Assembly (NCBI GenBank): GCA_964441755.1
Contig: CAYTVG010000006.1
Span: forward strand, 178,877 to 242,876
Length of the DNA: 64,000 nucleotides
Direction: 5' to 3'
Source of the DNA: JAUMBM01 sp964441755
GTDB lineage: Bacteria > Bacteroidota > Bacteroidia > Chitinophagales > Saprospiraceae
A model generated the notes under the pieces. The model was not told the origin of the DNA. It searched no databases and was given only the letters and a program-made list of their open reading frames with translations. Position numbers and translations under genes: made by a program. Below are positions 25,511 through 34,604 of the stretch, piece by piece. How positions within the stretch are numbered: position 1 is the stretch's first letter; every line of letters begins with the position of its first letter.

Positions 25511-27142
25511 TTAAGCCAGCGAAATACGCTGTGGCGCCTCCACCCATATTTTTTCCGTGATATAAATACCTGCCAGTACCGCTACGCTGGCCAGTGCCAA
25601 AGCAGCCGGATTATCAGGCAGTACGACGATCAAAAACAGCGGCAGGAAGTTGCCCAGCATAAGAGAACCCCAGCGGAAAAGCGAGCGATAGCGTCCCTTC
25701 AGAATCATGCTCACCACTGCTTTGGCATCCTCTGTAGGATGAGAGACAGCCAGTTCTACCCACAAAATCACCAGGTTGCCCAGCAAAGACACCAGGAGGA
25801 AGAGCTTAAGGAAATTCGTCCAGTTGGCACCATTGTCCGTGAAGAGCGCGACCAGCATAAAAGCAGCCGAACCCGCCATAAAGCTATGAATAAGCATGTG
25901 GAGCACCAGCAGCGGACTTTGCCAGAAGTCGCGCCCCTTGGCCTGCGCAAACAGGAAGGCTGTATAAATAGCCGTCAGCACCGCTACGACCGCCGTCAGC
26001 CCGTAAATACCCCCCATCACCAGCTCACTGCCCCAGTCCATAAACCGGAGTACGCCCAGCAAGGTCAGCAGGCCGCCATAGACCGTGATGATATAGCCAC
26101 CCCTGGCCAGCCACGAATTAAAATTGGGCCGTAGCAGTACATACAAAAAGCGGTCGGGGCGATCGAGATCCTTGACCAAAAATCCACCGGTGAGCCCCAG
26201 GAAGATAAGCCCCATGGAGAGCGCCCACCAGGCTGTCTGCCCGCTCAACTCAGCCAGTCCGAGACCCACAGCAATGAAAGGCGTCAGGAAAGCTCCTGCG
26301 GACACGGATTTGGCCAATACGTAAGCCGGCACTTCCCAGCCCCAAAGTAAGCCCTTGTTGGGCGCGTCATACACCCGACGAGCCTTACCCAGCATGAGAT
26401 CAATCGACTTGGCAGGCCCCTGCTGTGCCACCTCGCCCGCTGTTGCCTGCTGCTGATTGGCTGCCAGCAGTGTCTGCAGCACATCCCCATTGCTGAAAGC
26501 CAGCTTTTCTGCCGCCTTGGCAAAATGGCCAACGCCCCGCGTCTGGCTGCTCCAGAAATAGTCATCACTGCGCTCCGTAGCCGTAGGATTGAGCGAAGCC
26601 TCGTCGCCGTTGATGTAAAAAAGATTCGGCTGAGTACCTTTCGATGCTTTGCGGACGCTCACCTGCTCCCGTCCCAGCAGTCGGCTGATCTCCGACTCGG
26701 GATCGTCCATATCTCCCGAAATAATTGCGTGCTCGGGACAGACGTTCACGCAGGCAGGCTCCAGCCCCAGATCGATGCGGTGCGCACAATAATTGCACTT
26801 GGCAGCCGTGTGATTCTCCGGATCGATGTAGAGCGCATCGTAAGGACAAGCCTGCATGCAGGACTTACAGCCGATACAGCGATTCTTATCGAAATCGACA
26901 ATGCCGTCTTCCCGAAAAAACAGCGCCTCCACCGGACAGATCTCCACGCAGGGCGCATCTGTACAATGGTTGCAGCGCATTACCGAAAAAAGCCGCCGCG
27001 TATGCGGGAATTCCCCTTTTTCAACCTGCTTTACCCAGGTTCTGTTGACCCCCACCGGCACCAAGTGTTCCGATTTGCAGGCCGTCGTGCAGGCATGGCA
27101 GCCTATGCATTTCCTGTTGTCAATGATAAATCCGTATTTCAT
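25511..27142 (-). CDS. Fused four-cluster ferredoxin and NrfD/PsrC membrane subunit
   Basis: A 543-residue fusion. Residues 1-150 carry four [4Fe-4S] motif groups (CIGCHACTTAC, then CNHCTDAPCVEICP, CIGCKSCMQACP, and CNYCAHR with CVNVCP), as in the PsrB/DmsB/HybA electron-transfer subunits. After a linker (about 150-240) a multi-helix NrfD/PsrC-type membrane domain follows (about 240-540, eight or so hydrophobic helices) for quinone exchange. In most CISM operons these are two genes. An upstream TTG start (27160) is possible, but ATG at 27142 begins the conserved MKYGFIIDNRKCIGC. It is the first gene of the operon with the molybdoenzyme. Confidence 0.92.
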   Translation of the reverse strand: MKYGFIIDNRKCIGCHACTTACKSEHLVPVGVNRTWVKQVEKGEFPHTRRLFSVMRCNHCTDAPCVEICPVEALFFREDGIVDFDKNRCIGCKSCMQACPYDALYIDPENHTAAKCNYCAHRIDLGLEPACVNVCPEHAIISGDMDDPESEISRLLGREQVSVRKASKGTQPNLFYINGDEASLNPTATERSDDYFWSSQTRGVGHFAKAAEKLAFSNGDVLQTLLAANQQQATAGEVAQQGPAKSIDLMLGKARRVYDAPNKGLLWGWEVPAYVLAKSVSAGAFLTPFIAVGLGLAELSGQTAWWALSMGLIFLGLTGGFLVKDLDRPDRFLYVLLRPNFNSWLARGGYIITVYGGLLTLLGVLRFMDWGSELVMGGIYGLTAVVAVLTAIYTAFLFAQAKGRDFWQSPLLVLHMLIHSFMAGSAAFMLVALFTDNGANWTNFLKLFLLVSLLGNLVILWVELAVSHPTEDAKAVVSMILKGRYRSLFRWGSLMLGNFLPLFLIVVLPDNPAALALASVAVLAGIYITEKIWVEAPQRISLA

Positions 27143-27183
27143 ACCTTGTTTTCTAGCCAAAGATTACGCTGCTATTGATCTTT

Positions 27184-27191
27184 CAAAAATA
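27184..27191 (-). promoter_or_regulatory. -7 promoter element of the molybdoenzyme operon
   Basis: The minus strand reads TATTTTTG, a TAnnTTTG match 41 bases before the ATG at 27142, in an AT-rich tract (27170-27300). No clear TTG lies at the expected spacing. Confidence 0.4.
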
Positions 27192-27310
27192 TGAACAAAT
27201 TTTCATTGATCTAATTTTTCGGTAAAAAATTTTGTATTTTTTATTTTTTGCACAAAAAAATTCTAAATATCCTATAATCTATATCACATTGATAGGATTT
27301 TAAAAAAAAC

Positions 27311-27401
27311 GGCCATTCGTCCGGCTGGCAGCTGCCAGCCGGACGAATGGCCTGCAAACAAGAAGCCGCTTTGGATTTTTTACAAAACCCAAAGCGGCTT
27401 C
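27311..27401 (-). terminator. Two long hairpins downstream of the glucosaminidase-like gene
   Basis: 27311-27352 is a perfect 42-bp palindrome (21-bp arms beginning GGCCATTCGTCCGG). The second hairpin has 13-bp arms, 27362-27374 and 27389-27401 (GAAGCCGCTTTGG). Both sit just past the 3' end of the minus-strand gene ending at 27424, and upstream of the molybdoenzyme promoter, which they insulate. Confidence 0.75.
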
Positions 27402-27423
27402 CCGGGTATGCTGAAACAGCCCC

Positions 27424-28233
27424 CTAGCTGCGCGAGCGGCTCTCCGCCAAATCAATCTTGCGCACCCACTCCATATCGGTGACGCGATCGCAGTCTTCAC
27501 AATAGTTGTTGATTGCATGGCCGCTCCAGGTGTAGATAAGCTGATCGGCGGTATACATCTGCCCCGGCAGATCGTAGGCAAAGGAGGACTCCTGCCGCGC
27601 ATTTTCCCAGTAATGAATACCGTGGCGGCGCTCGTATTCAATAGCCCGGCTCACCTTATGGCCGCGGTCGGGCAAGCGCGCCAGGTAGTGGCGGCTGTAG
27701 ATGGTATGGACGAACATCCAGAGTGAAGACTCGAAGTTGGTAAACTGTACATAGCCTTCGGGGCGGTAGGTATCTACATCGAACGTATAACAAAAGGCGA
27801 AAGAGCTACAGACCCATTCCTTGCCCGCCCGCCGGATACCAAAATAATTAAAGGTGCGGTTGCACAAAAATGAGGCGCCCCAGTAAGACTCCCGCGCACC
27901 CTTGCTCATCAGCGCCTTCCAGTCGGCCAGGTATTTGCGGCCATAGAATTTGAACAGTTCGTGGGTATCCTGGTAAAAGGCATTCTGTATGGCAATAAGC
28001 CAGCGCTCTTCTACCTCCGTGCGGTTGTAGTTGCTGATGAAATATCGACGCGTCTCGGGTATATAGCCCACCAGATGCCCCTGGGCCGAGCGGCTCATCT
28101 GCAAAAGCACTTCCTGCACCTTTTCGGTTGGTGGCAAGGGCGGAAGCAAGGCAGTTGTACCCCCTTTGGATACTTCTGCAGGCAACAGACATACGACCAG
28201 CAACAGGAGCTGCGGCAACCAAAATTTTCTCAT
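27424..28233 (-). CDS. Exported glucosaminidase-domain (GH73-like) protein
   Basis: A 269-residue protein with a signal peptide (MRKFWLPQLLLLVVCLLPAE). The central region ARESYWGASFLCNRTFNYFGI matches the GH73/glucosaminidase signature in which the Glu of ESxWG is catalytic and NLFGI follows. It then has FTNFESSLWMFVHTIYSRHYLARL, matching the family's FxxYxSxxESxxxH segment. Such enzymes cut the glycan strands of peptidoglycan in cell separation or remodelling. The flanks are longer than usual and four Cys near the C-terminus (NYCEDCD and others) are unexplained. I see no obvious promoter upstream. Confidence 0.7.
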   Translation of the reverse strand: MRKFWLPQLLLLVVCLLPAEVSKGGTTALLPPLPPTEKVQEVLLQMSRSAQGHLVGYIPETRRYFISNYNRTEVEERWLIAIQNAFYQDTHELFKFYGRKYLADWKALMSKGARESYWGASFLCNRTFNYFGIRRAGKEWVCSSFAFCYTFDVDTYRPEGYVQFTNFESSLWMFVHTIYSRHYLARLPDRGHKVSRAIEYERRHGIHYWENARQESSFAYDLPGQMYTADQLIYTWSGHAINNYCEDCDRVTDMEWVRKIDLAESRSRS

Positions 28234-28606
28234 GCTATAACGGACTTGTAATAGGTATCACCTGTTTAAGGCGCGTTCGGGATTTGCTCCCCATACCCAA
28301 AGTAACTCTTTTCCCACAGGTTTTGCCTTTTTCAGTCCCATAGCACCGGAAAACATGAAAACCCGCGGCAAAGTAGCTTCTCTTTTGCTGCCGGCGGCAA
28401 ATCCCGAACAGGCTCTAAAATTAAGCCTAATCACCCAAACAGACAAACCCGATATTCGTACAAACTTTTGTATTTCTTTCTGTAATATTTTCGAACAATA
28501 CATCTGGTCTTTTGTTGAGATGTACTTATTTTGTCGTTTGTTTTACACATTGACGACATTTAATAATCCGTTTACTCAATATTTTTTTTCATCTAAACTA
28601 TCAATA
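28234..28606. other. Intergenic region, divergent promoters not resolved
   Basis: 373 bases without a gene, between divergent genes. A 13-bp inverted repeat, GTTCGGGATTTGC at 28275-28287 and its complement at 28397-28409, encloses 109 bases. The last 150 bases are AT-rich and should hold the TonB receptor promoter, but no full TAnnTTTG match is present. No riboswitch consensus was recognised. Confidence 0.4.
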
Positions 28607-31435
28607 ATGAAAGAAGCTTACATAAAACACACAGCTTTGGTGCTACTGCTGCTCTGTTTTGTCCTGCCTTCCTTTGCGCAGAAGACCATCAGCGGCCGCG
28701 TGACAGATGCCGGCACCGGCGAAGCCCTCATTGGTGCAAGTGTACAGGCCAAGGGCAGCAATAGCGGTACGGTGACGGACATCGACGGGCGCTACAGCCT
28801 GAGCGTTGACAACGGCGCCAGTATGCTCCTCTTCTCTTTCATCGGCTACAAATCGCAGGAAGTGAGCATTGACGGGCGCAGCAGCATCGATGTCAGCCTG
28901 TCTGAAGGGGTAGAAATTGACCTCGTCACGGTCATCGGTTCGCGCAACGCCACGCGCACCAAGCTGGAGACGGCTGTGCCGGTCGACGTAATTCCGCTGT
29001 CGACCATTGTCTCGGAGATTGGCCAGGTGGATATCAACCAGATTCTGACTTATGTAGCGCCTTCCTTCCAGTCGGCGCGGCAGACCATCTCCGACGGTAC
29101 CGACCACGTAGATCCGGGACAGTTGCGCGGCCTCGGGCCCGACCAGCTGCTGGTGCTGGTCAACGGCAAGCGCCGCCATCAGTCGGCCCTGGTCAACGTC
29201 AACGGTACGGTCAACCGGGGTACTGTGGGCGTAGACTTGGGAGCCATTCCTGCGACGGCCATTGACCGCATAGAGATTCTGCGCGACGGTGCGGCTGCGC
29301 AGTACGGCTCGGACGCCATCGCGGGGGTTGTCAACATCGTGCTCAAGCAGCAAACGGGCGTGCTGGGCGGATCTGTTGCTTACGGGCTCAACAACACTTC
29401 TTTTGACAAAAACTATGCCCTCTTCAGGTTGCAGGGCAAGGACGATGATCCTTCCGTGCGGGTTACTGACGGGCAGACGCTGCAGGCTGGTCTTTCTTAT
29501 GGCTTTAACCTGGGTGGCAAGGGCTATCTGACGGTTTCGGGTGAGTATACCGATCGCGAGCCCACTTTCCGCTCCGGTACTTACACAGGTCAGATTTATC
29601 CTGCTGTTGGCGGACAGGTGCGGGACGATTCTATCCTCACTGCCCGGGGGCTCACACGTGAAGATTTTGATATGCGCATAGGCCAGTCGAAGCTCACCAG
29701 CGCCGGCCTGTTCATCAATGGAGAGTACGCCCTGAACAACAACTGGGATGTATACCTTTTCAGTGGTTACAACAGCAAGCAGGGGGAAGCTGCCGGTTTT
29801 TACCGCTATCCCAATGCGATTGCCAGCGGTGCCCGCGCCTTTGCACCCAATGTGCTGAGCGTTTATCCGGAGGGCTTTTTGCCGCTCATCCAGAGTGATG
29901 TTACAGATATGAGTATAGCGGCCGGTCTGCGCGGCAAGCTGGGTGAGTGGTCACTCGACCTGAGCAACACCTACGGCAGCAACGGCTTTGGTTTCACCGT
30001 TGACAACTCAGTCAACTACACCCAGGCGGCAGTAAGTCCCAACAACCTGCAGACTACCTTTGATGCAGGTACGCTCTACTTCCGCCAGAATACCGTCAAC
30101 CTCGATCTGGCACGCAAGTACGATGTACTGGCGGGGCTCAACGTAGCAGTCGGCAGCGAGTATCGTACCGAGCAGTTTGAGGTGGTTGCAGGAGAAGAAT
30201 CTTCCTGGAGAAATTTCGACCAGGCTTCAGGTGCCACACCTGCTGCGCAGGTATTCCCCGGCTTTTTGCCTGCAAACGAAGGTGTTAATGAGCGCAACAG
30301 TATAGGTGCTTACCTTGACCTGGAACAGGATTTCAACGAGCATTTCATGCTCGCCGGTGCGCTGCGCTTCGAAAATTATTCGGACTTCGGCAGCACACTC
30401 AACTACAAGCTTGCCGGTCGCTACAAGTTTAGCAACGCGCTCTCCATCCGGGCTTCTACCAGCACAGGCTTCCGGGCGCCCTCTATGCAGCAGCGTTTTT
30501 ATGCTAAGACCAATACCTTGTTTGTGACCATCAATGGCGTGCTGACGCCGGTGGAGAGCGGTACTTTCACCAACGACTCGGAGCCGGCCCGCATCCTGGG
30601 CATTCCGCAGCTCAAGCAGGAGACCTCGCAGAGTTATACCCTGGGTATCACTTCGCGCCCGGCAGACGGCCTCGAAATTTCTGTTGACGCCTACCGCATC
30701 AATATAAACGACCGCATCGTACTGACCAACAACTTCACCGACGGTGGCAATGCTGATTTGCGTGCACAGCTGGAGGCCGCCGGCGCCAGCCAGGCCAACT
30801 TCTTTGCCAATGCAGTAAACACCTCGGCCAGCGGTATTGAGGCGGTCATCTCGTACGATTTCAAAGTTGCGCAGAAGCATTCCTTCCGCACTACCCTAGC
30901 GGGCTCTTTCATCAAGAACGAAGTAGAGAAGGACGATGAGGGCAACCCCATCATCAACGCATCTGACATCCTTGTACAGACAGGTCAGGTAGGTCGCTAC
31001 TTCAACCGTGAGGACCAGAGCCGCTTTGAGGTAGCTGTCCCGCGGGAGAAAATCAATATGACGGTCAACTACAAGGTCGGTAAGTTTTCGGCTATGGTGC
31101 GAGGCGTACATTTCGGACAGGTAGTATACCTCGATCCGACGATGAACCCTGCCAACCCCGGAGCTTTCCCGGTCAACGCTTTCACGGGCAACCGGGAGAC
31201 GCTTGACCAGACGTTTGCTTCCAAGGTGATCTTCGATGCTTCTGTCAGCTACCAGATAGCCCGCGGCCTCACGTTTACCGTCGGCGGCAACAACATTTTC
31301 GATACTTACCAGGACGTACACACCCATTCGGGCAACCAGAGTCTGGGTCGCTTCGTGTACAGCCGCCGCGTGCAGCAGTTTGGCTTCAACGGCGCTTACT
31401 GGTTTGCGCGTGTCAAGTTTGACCTGAAGCCGTAA
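28607..31435 (+). CDS. TonB-dependent receptor with CarboxypepD-like N-terminal domain
   Basis: A 942-residue outer-membrane receptor. A signal peptide (to SFAQ) is followed by a CarboxypepD_reg-like domain (TISGRVTDAGTGEALIGASV, about 22-105), a plug domain (DVIPLSTIVSEIGQVDINQILT, then QLRGLGPDQLLVLVNGKRR, then IEILRDGAAAQYGSDAIAGVVNIVLK) and a 22-strand-type barrel. It ends in VKFDLKP. It is not paired with a SusD homologue, so it belongs to the stand-alone receptors. The ligand is unknown. The frame is open to 28355, but only the ATG at 28607 gives a signal peptide. A strong terminator at 31464 separates it from the GH92 gene. Confidence 0.93.
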   Translation: MKEAYIKHTALVLLLLCFVLPSFAQKTISGRVTDAGTGEALIGASVQAKGSNSGTVTDIDGRYSLSVDNGASMLLFSFIGYKSQEVSIDGRSSIDVSLSEGVEIDLVTVIGSRNATRTKLETAVPVDVIPLSTIVSEIGQVDINQILTYVAPSFQSARQTISDGTDHVDPGQLRGLGPDQLLVLVNGKRRHQSALVNVNGTVNRGTVGVDLGAIPATAIDRIEILRDGAAAQYGSDAIAGVVNIVLKQQTGVLGGSVAYGLNNTSFDKNYALFRLQGKDDDPSVRVTDGQTLQAGLSYGFNLGGKGYLTVSGEYTDREPTFRSGTYTGQIYPAVGGQVRDDSILTARGLTREDFDMRIGQSKLTSAGLFINGEYALNNNWDVYLFSGYNSKQGEAAGFYRYPNAIASGARAFAPNVLSVYPEGFLPLIQSDVTDMSIAAGLRGKLGEWSLDLSNTYGSNGFGFTVDNSVNYTQAAVSPNNLQTTFDAGTLYFRQNTVNLDLARKYDVLAGLNVAVGSEYRTEQFEVVAGEESSWRNFDQASGATPAAQVFPGFLPANEGVNERNSIGAYLDLEQDFNEHFMLAGALRFENYSDFGSTLNYKLAGRYKFSNALSIRASTSTGFRAPSMQQRFYAKTNTLFVTINGVLTPVESGTFTNDSEPARILGIPQLKQETSQSYTLGITSRPADGLEISVDAYRININDRIVLTNNFTDGGNADLRAQLEAAGASQANFFANAVNTSASGIEAVISYDFKVAQKHSFRTTLAGSFIKNEVEKDDEGNPIINASDILVQTGQVGRYFNREDQSRFEVAVPREKINMTVNYKVGKFSAMVRGVHFGQVVYLDPTMNPANPGAFPVNAFTGNRETLDQTFASKVIFDASVSYQIARGLTFTVGGNNIFDTYQDVHTHSGNQSLGRFVYSRRVQQFGFNGAYWFARVKFDLKP

Positions 31436-31463
31436 GCTGGCTTATACAGGTCAAAGCTGTCTG

Positions 31464-31544
31464 AAAAAGCTCCCTGGCGGTCAATGCCGCCAGGGAGCTT
31501 TTTTTTTGTAAAAGTATTTCGCCGCCGGCCGCGGCGAAATACTT
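31464..31544 (+). terminator. Terminator plus second hairpin after TonB receptor
   Basis: Perfect 17-bp arms, 31464-31480 and 31487-31503, with loop TCAATG and a T tract of eight or more (31499-31507) give a strong rho-independent terminator. A second perfect hairpin has 14-bp arms, 31512-31525 and 31531-31544. Confidence 0.85.
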
Positions 31545-31607
31545 CCCCTACTGCCGTCGCTTTTTCCCCAATAATACAGATATTGCAGCAAATCATTTCA
31601 AGCAGAC

Positions 31608-34556
31608 ATGAAACGAATCATCCTTAGCAGTTTGTGGGCAGCTCTTTGCCTGCAGGCCGCTGCGCAGCCTGCAGCCCAGGCTGCCGCGCAGCCGCTGCCG
31701 GAGCCCGTCCGCTGGGTCAATCCCTTCATTGGCACGGGCGGACACGGCCACACTTTTCCGGGAGCCACCCTCCCTTTTGGCATGGTACAACTGAGCCCCG
31801 ATACCCGGCTCGACGGCTGGGACGGCTGCAGCGGGTATCACTATACCGACAGCATTGTCTACGGCTTCAGCCACACCCACCTTAGCGGCACGGGCGTGTC
31901 CGACTATGGCGATGTGCTGCTCATGCCCACCACGGGCGCACTGCAGCTCGACAACGGTGCCCGCACCGGCTACCAGAACGGCTATGCCTCGCCTTTTGAC
32001 AAAAGCAAAGAGACAGCCTCTCCGGGCTATTACAGCACCTACCTTACTGAATATCAAACAAAAGTAGAACTCACCGCTACTGAACGGGCGGGGTTTCACC
32101 GCTACACTTTTGACAACGCGACTACGGTCAATGTTGTCCTCGACCTGCTGCACCGCGACCTGCTCACAGGTGACACCCTGATCATCGACCGACTTGATGA
32201 GGGAGAGATCAGCGGCCACCGCATCTCGCGCGCCTGGGCCGAAGAGCAGCACCTGTATTTTGTCATACGCTTCTCGCGGCCCGGCCGGATCGCTGCGCGG
32301 GAAGATCGCGCTGGCAAAGCGGTGAAGCTGGGGCTACAATTTACGCTCGACAAAGACCGCGTGCTGCTCGCCAAAGTGGGCATTTCCGGTGTTTCCATCA
32401 CCAACGCCCGCAAAAACCTGCTGGCCGAAATTCCACACTGGAATTTTGAGCAAACCCGCTACGCTGCCCAGAACAGCTGGATCAAAGAGCTGGGTAAGGT
32501 GACTGTTCGCGGCGGCACCGATGAGCAGCGCATCAATTTTTATACAGCCCTCTACCACAGTATGATTGCCCCCAACCTATGGTCCGACATCAACGGCTAC
32601 TACCGCGGCATGGACGGGCAGGTGCACCGGGCTGAGCCGGGCCGCAAGGTGTATACCGTCTTCTCTTTGTGGGACACCTTCCGCGCCAACCACCCCCTGT
32701 TTACCATCCTGCAGCAGGAGCGCACCCAGGACTTTATCTACACCTTCCTGCAGCACTACCAGCAGGGCGGCCGCCTGCCGGTATGGGAGCTGGCCGCCAA
32801 TGAGACGGAGTGTATGATTGGCTACCACAGCGTGTCGGTGGTGGCCGACGCCTACGCCAAGGGACTGCGCAACTGGGACCAGCAGCGCATGCTGCAGGCC
32901 ATGGTTCATGGCGCCAACCTCGACCACTTTGGTCTCGGCAGCTACAAAAAGCACGGCTGCGTACTGGCAGCCGACGAAGCGGAGAGCGTGAGCAAGACGC
33001 TGGAGTACGCTTATGACGACTGGTGTATTGCCAACTTTGCAGCAGCCCTCGGGCAGGACAGCATTGCCGCCCTGTTTATGGAGCGTGCACAGTACTACAA
33101 AAACCTCTATGACCCCCATTCAGGCTTCTTCCGTGCGCGGGTTGACGGCAACTGGTTTACGCCTTTCGACCCGGCAGAAGTCAACTTTAACTACACCGAA
33201 GCCAATGCCTGGCAATACGGCTTTTTTGTCCCCCACGACCTGGCCGGCCTGACCCGCCTGCTGGGCGGGCCGCAGGCACTCGACAAAAAGCTCGACGCCC
33301 TTTTTGCTGCCAGCAGCCAGACGACCGGGCGGCAGCAGGCCGACATCACCGGCCTCATCGGCCAGTATGCCCACGGCAACGAGCCCAGCCACCACGTGGC
33401 CTACCTCTACAATTTTGCCGGCAAGCCCTGGAAAGCACAGAAGATGCTCCGCCGCATCATGGCGGAGATGTACCACAACAAGCCCGACGGGCTGAGTGGC
33501 AACGAGGACTGCGGGCAAATGTCGGCCTGGTATGTATTCAGCGCCATGGGCATGTATCCCGTGACGCCCGGCCTGCCGCTTTACTCGCTTGGCTCCCCCA
33601 TTTTTGACGAAGTGGAGATTAAGCTCGAAAACGGCAACACCCTTTTCATCAAGGCGCCCCAGGGCAGCGAGGGCGAGCAGCCCTATGTACAGACCGTCAG
33701 CTTCAATGGCCTCCCCATTGAGCACTCCTATGTCGAGCACAGCCGGCTGATGGCCGGCGGCGAGCTGGCGTTTGTGTTGGGAAAAAATCCCAACATGACG
33801 TGGGCGGCAGCGCCCGAGCTGAGCGCCATTACGCGCATTGACAGCAGCTTGTTGATCACTCCCACGCCGGCCATCCTGGCCGGCAGTGTCACTTTTACCG
33901 ACAAGCTGGAAATCAGCATCAGCGCTGCCTGCAGCGACTGCCGCTACCAGTACCGCAAGGGTGACGATGCTACCATCATTGACTATCAGGGGCCTTTCAG
34001 CATTGATACCAGTATGCGGCTGACGGCCTGGGCGCTCTCGCCCGAGGGGCGTAAGAGCCGCGAGATACAGCAGGATTTTCATAAAATCCGCGGCGGGCGC
34101 AGCGTCAGGCTGGCATCGGCCTATGCCAATCAGTACTCCGCCGGCGGAGAGATCGCACTAATTGACTACCTGCGCGGCAGCAACAACTTCAGGACGGGCC
34201 GCTGGCAAGGCTATGAGGGACAAAATTTTGTGGCGGTTGTTGATTTTGGCGAGCAAGTGTCTCCGGATACGGTAGGCGTTGGCTTCCTGCAGGATGTGGG
34301 CAGCTGGATATTCCTGCCGCCGCGTGTGACTTTCTCTGTCTCTAATGATGGCAAAGATTACGCCAAGCTGGGCGTGGTGACCCACACCCTGGCCGACACC
34401 GACAAGACGGTTGTCACCCACGATTTTGTGCAGGCGGCGGCTACCAATTTCCGCTACCTGAAGGTTGAGGCCGAGAACTACGGCATCTGCCCGCCCTGGC
34501 ACCAGGGTGCAGGCGGCAACAGCTGGCTGTTTGTCGATGAAATCTGGGCGCGATAA
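31608..34556 (+). CDS. GH92 family alpha-mannosidase with C-terminal discoidin-like domain
   Basis: A 982-residue exported glycosidase. A signal peptide (MKRIILSSLWAALCLQAAAQ) precedes the GH92 start WVNPFIGTGGHGHTFPGA, then LPFGMVQLSPDTRLDGWDGCSGY and FSHTHLSGTGVSDYGDV. The (alpha/alpha)6 part has SLWDTFRANHPLFT, GNEPSHHVAYLYN and LSGNEDCGQMSAWYVFSAMG, where the conserved acids and Asn serve in Ca-dependent catalysis. Residues about 760-835 form a chitobiase/FN3-like stretch, and about 845-980 resemble an F5/8 type C (discoidin) carbohydrate-binding domain. GH92 enzymes cleave alpha-1,2/1,3/1,4-mannose from N-glycans or mannans. It has no SusCD partners here. Confidence 0.93.
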   Translation: MKRIILSSLWAALCLQAAAQPAAQAAAQPLPEPVRWVNPFIGTGGHGHTFPGATLPFGMVQLSPDTRLDGWDGCSGYHYTDSIVYGFSHTHLSGTGVSDYGDVLLMPTTGALQLDNGARTGYQNGYASPFDKSKETASPGYYSTYLTEYQTKVELTATERAGFHRYTFDNATTVNVVLDLLHRDLLTGDTLIIDRLDEGEISGHRISRAWAEEQHLYFVIRFSRPGRIAAREDRAGKAVKLGLQFTLDKDRVLLAKVGISGVSITNARKNLLAEIPHWNFEQTRYAAQNSWIKELGKVTVRGGTDEQRINFYTALYHSMIAPNLWSDINGYYRGMDGQVHRAEPGRKVYTVFSLWDTFRANHPLFTILQQERTQDFIYTFLQHYQQGGRLPVWELAANETECMIGYHSVSVVADAYAKGLRNWDQQRMLQAMVHGANLDHFGLGSYKKHGCVLAADEAESVSKTLEYAYDDWCIANFAAALGQDSIAALFMERAQYYKNLYDPHSGFFRARVDGNWFTPFDPAEVNFNYTEANAWQYGFFVPHDLAGLTRLLGGPQALDKKLDALFAASSQTTGRQQADITGLIGQYAHGNEPSHHVAYLYNFAGKPWKAQKMLRRIMAEMYHNKPDGLSGNEDCGQMSAWYVFSAMGMYPVTPGLPLYSLGSPIFDEVEIKLENGNTLFIKAPQGSEGEQPYVQTVSFNGLPIEHSYVEHSRLMAGGELAFVLGKNPNMTWAAAPELSAITRIDSSLLITPTPAILAGSVTFTDKLEISISAACSDCRYQYRKGDDATIIDYQGPFSIDTSMRLTAWALSPEGRKSREIQQDFHKIRGGRSVRLASAYANQYSAGGEIALIDYLRGSNNFRTGRWQGYEGQNFVAVVDFGEQVSPDTVGVGFLQDVGSWIFLPPRVTFSVSNDGKDYAKLGVVTHTLADTDKTVVTHDFVQAAATNFRYLKVEAENYGICPPWHQGAGGNSWLFVDEIWAR

Positions 34557-34561
34557 GCTAC

Positions 34562-34597
34562 TGACCGTTGGGTTGACGAGTGTCGACCCAACGGTCA
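34562..34597. terminator. Hairpin between convergent GH92 and AraC-type regulator genes
   Basis: 16-bp arms, 34562-34577 and 34582-34597 (TGACCGTTGGGTTGAC, one mismatch), around a GAGT loop. It starts 5 bases after one stop codon and ends 7 bases before the other. Confidence 0.7.
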
Positions 34598-34604
34598 ACA
34601 TAGC

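Noticed and set aside
22463..27142. Alternative complex III (act) assignment for the molybdoenzyme pair
   Set aside because: Only one NrfD-type gene, no cytochrome c subunits, and the molybdopterin subunit keeps its own FeS ligands and metal-ligand Cys as a separate gene.
28234..28606. Possible cobalamin or other riboswitch before the TonB receptor
   Set aside because: No conserved B12-box or other aptamer core was recognised; only a loose 13-bp inverted repeat.
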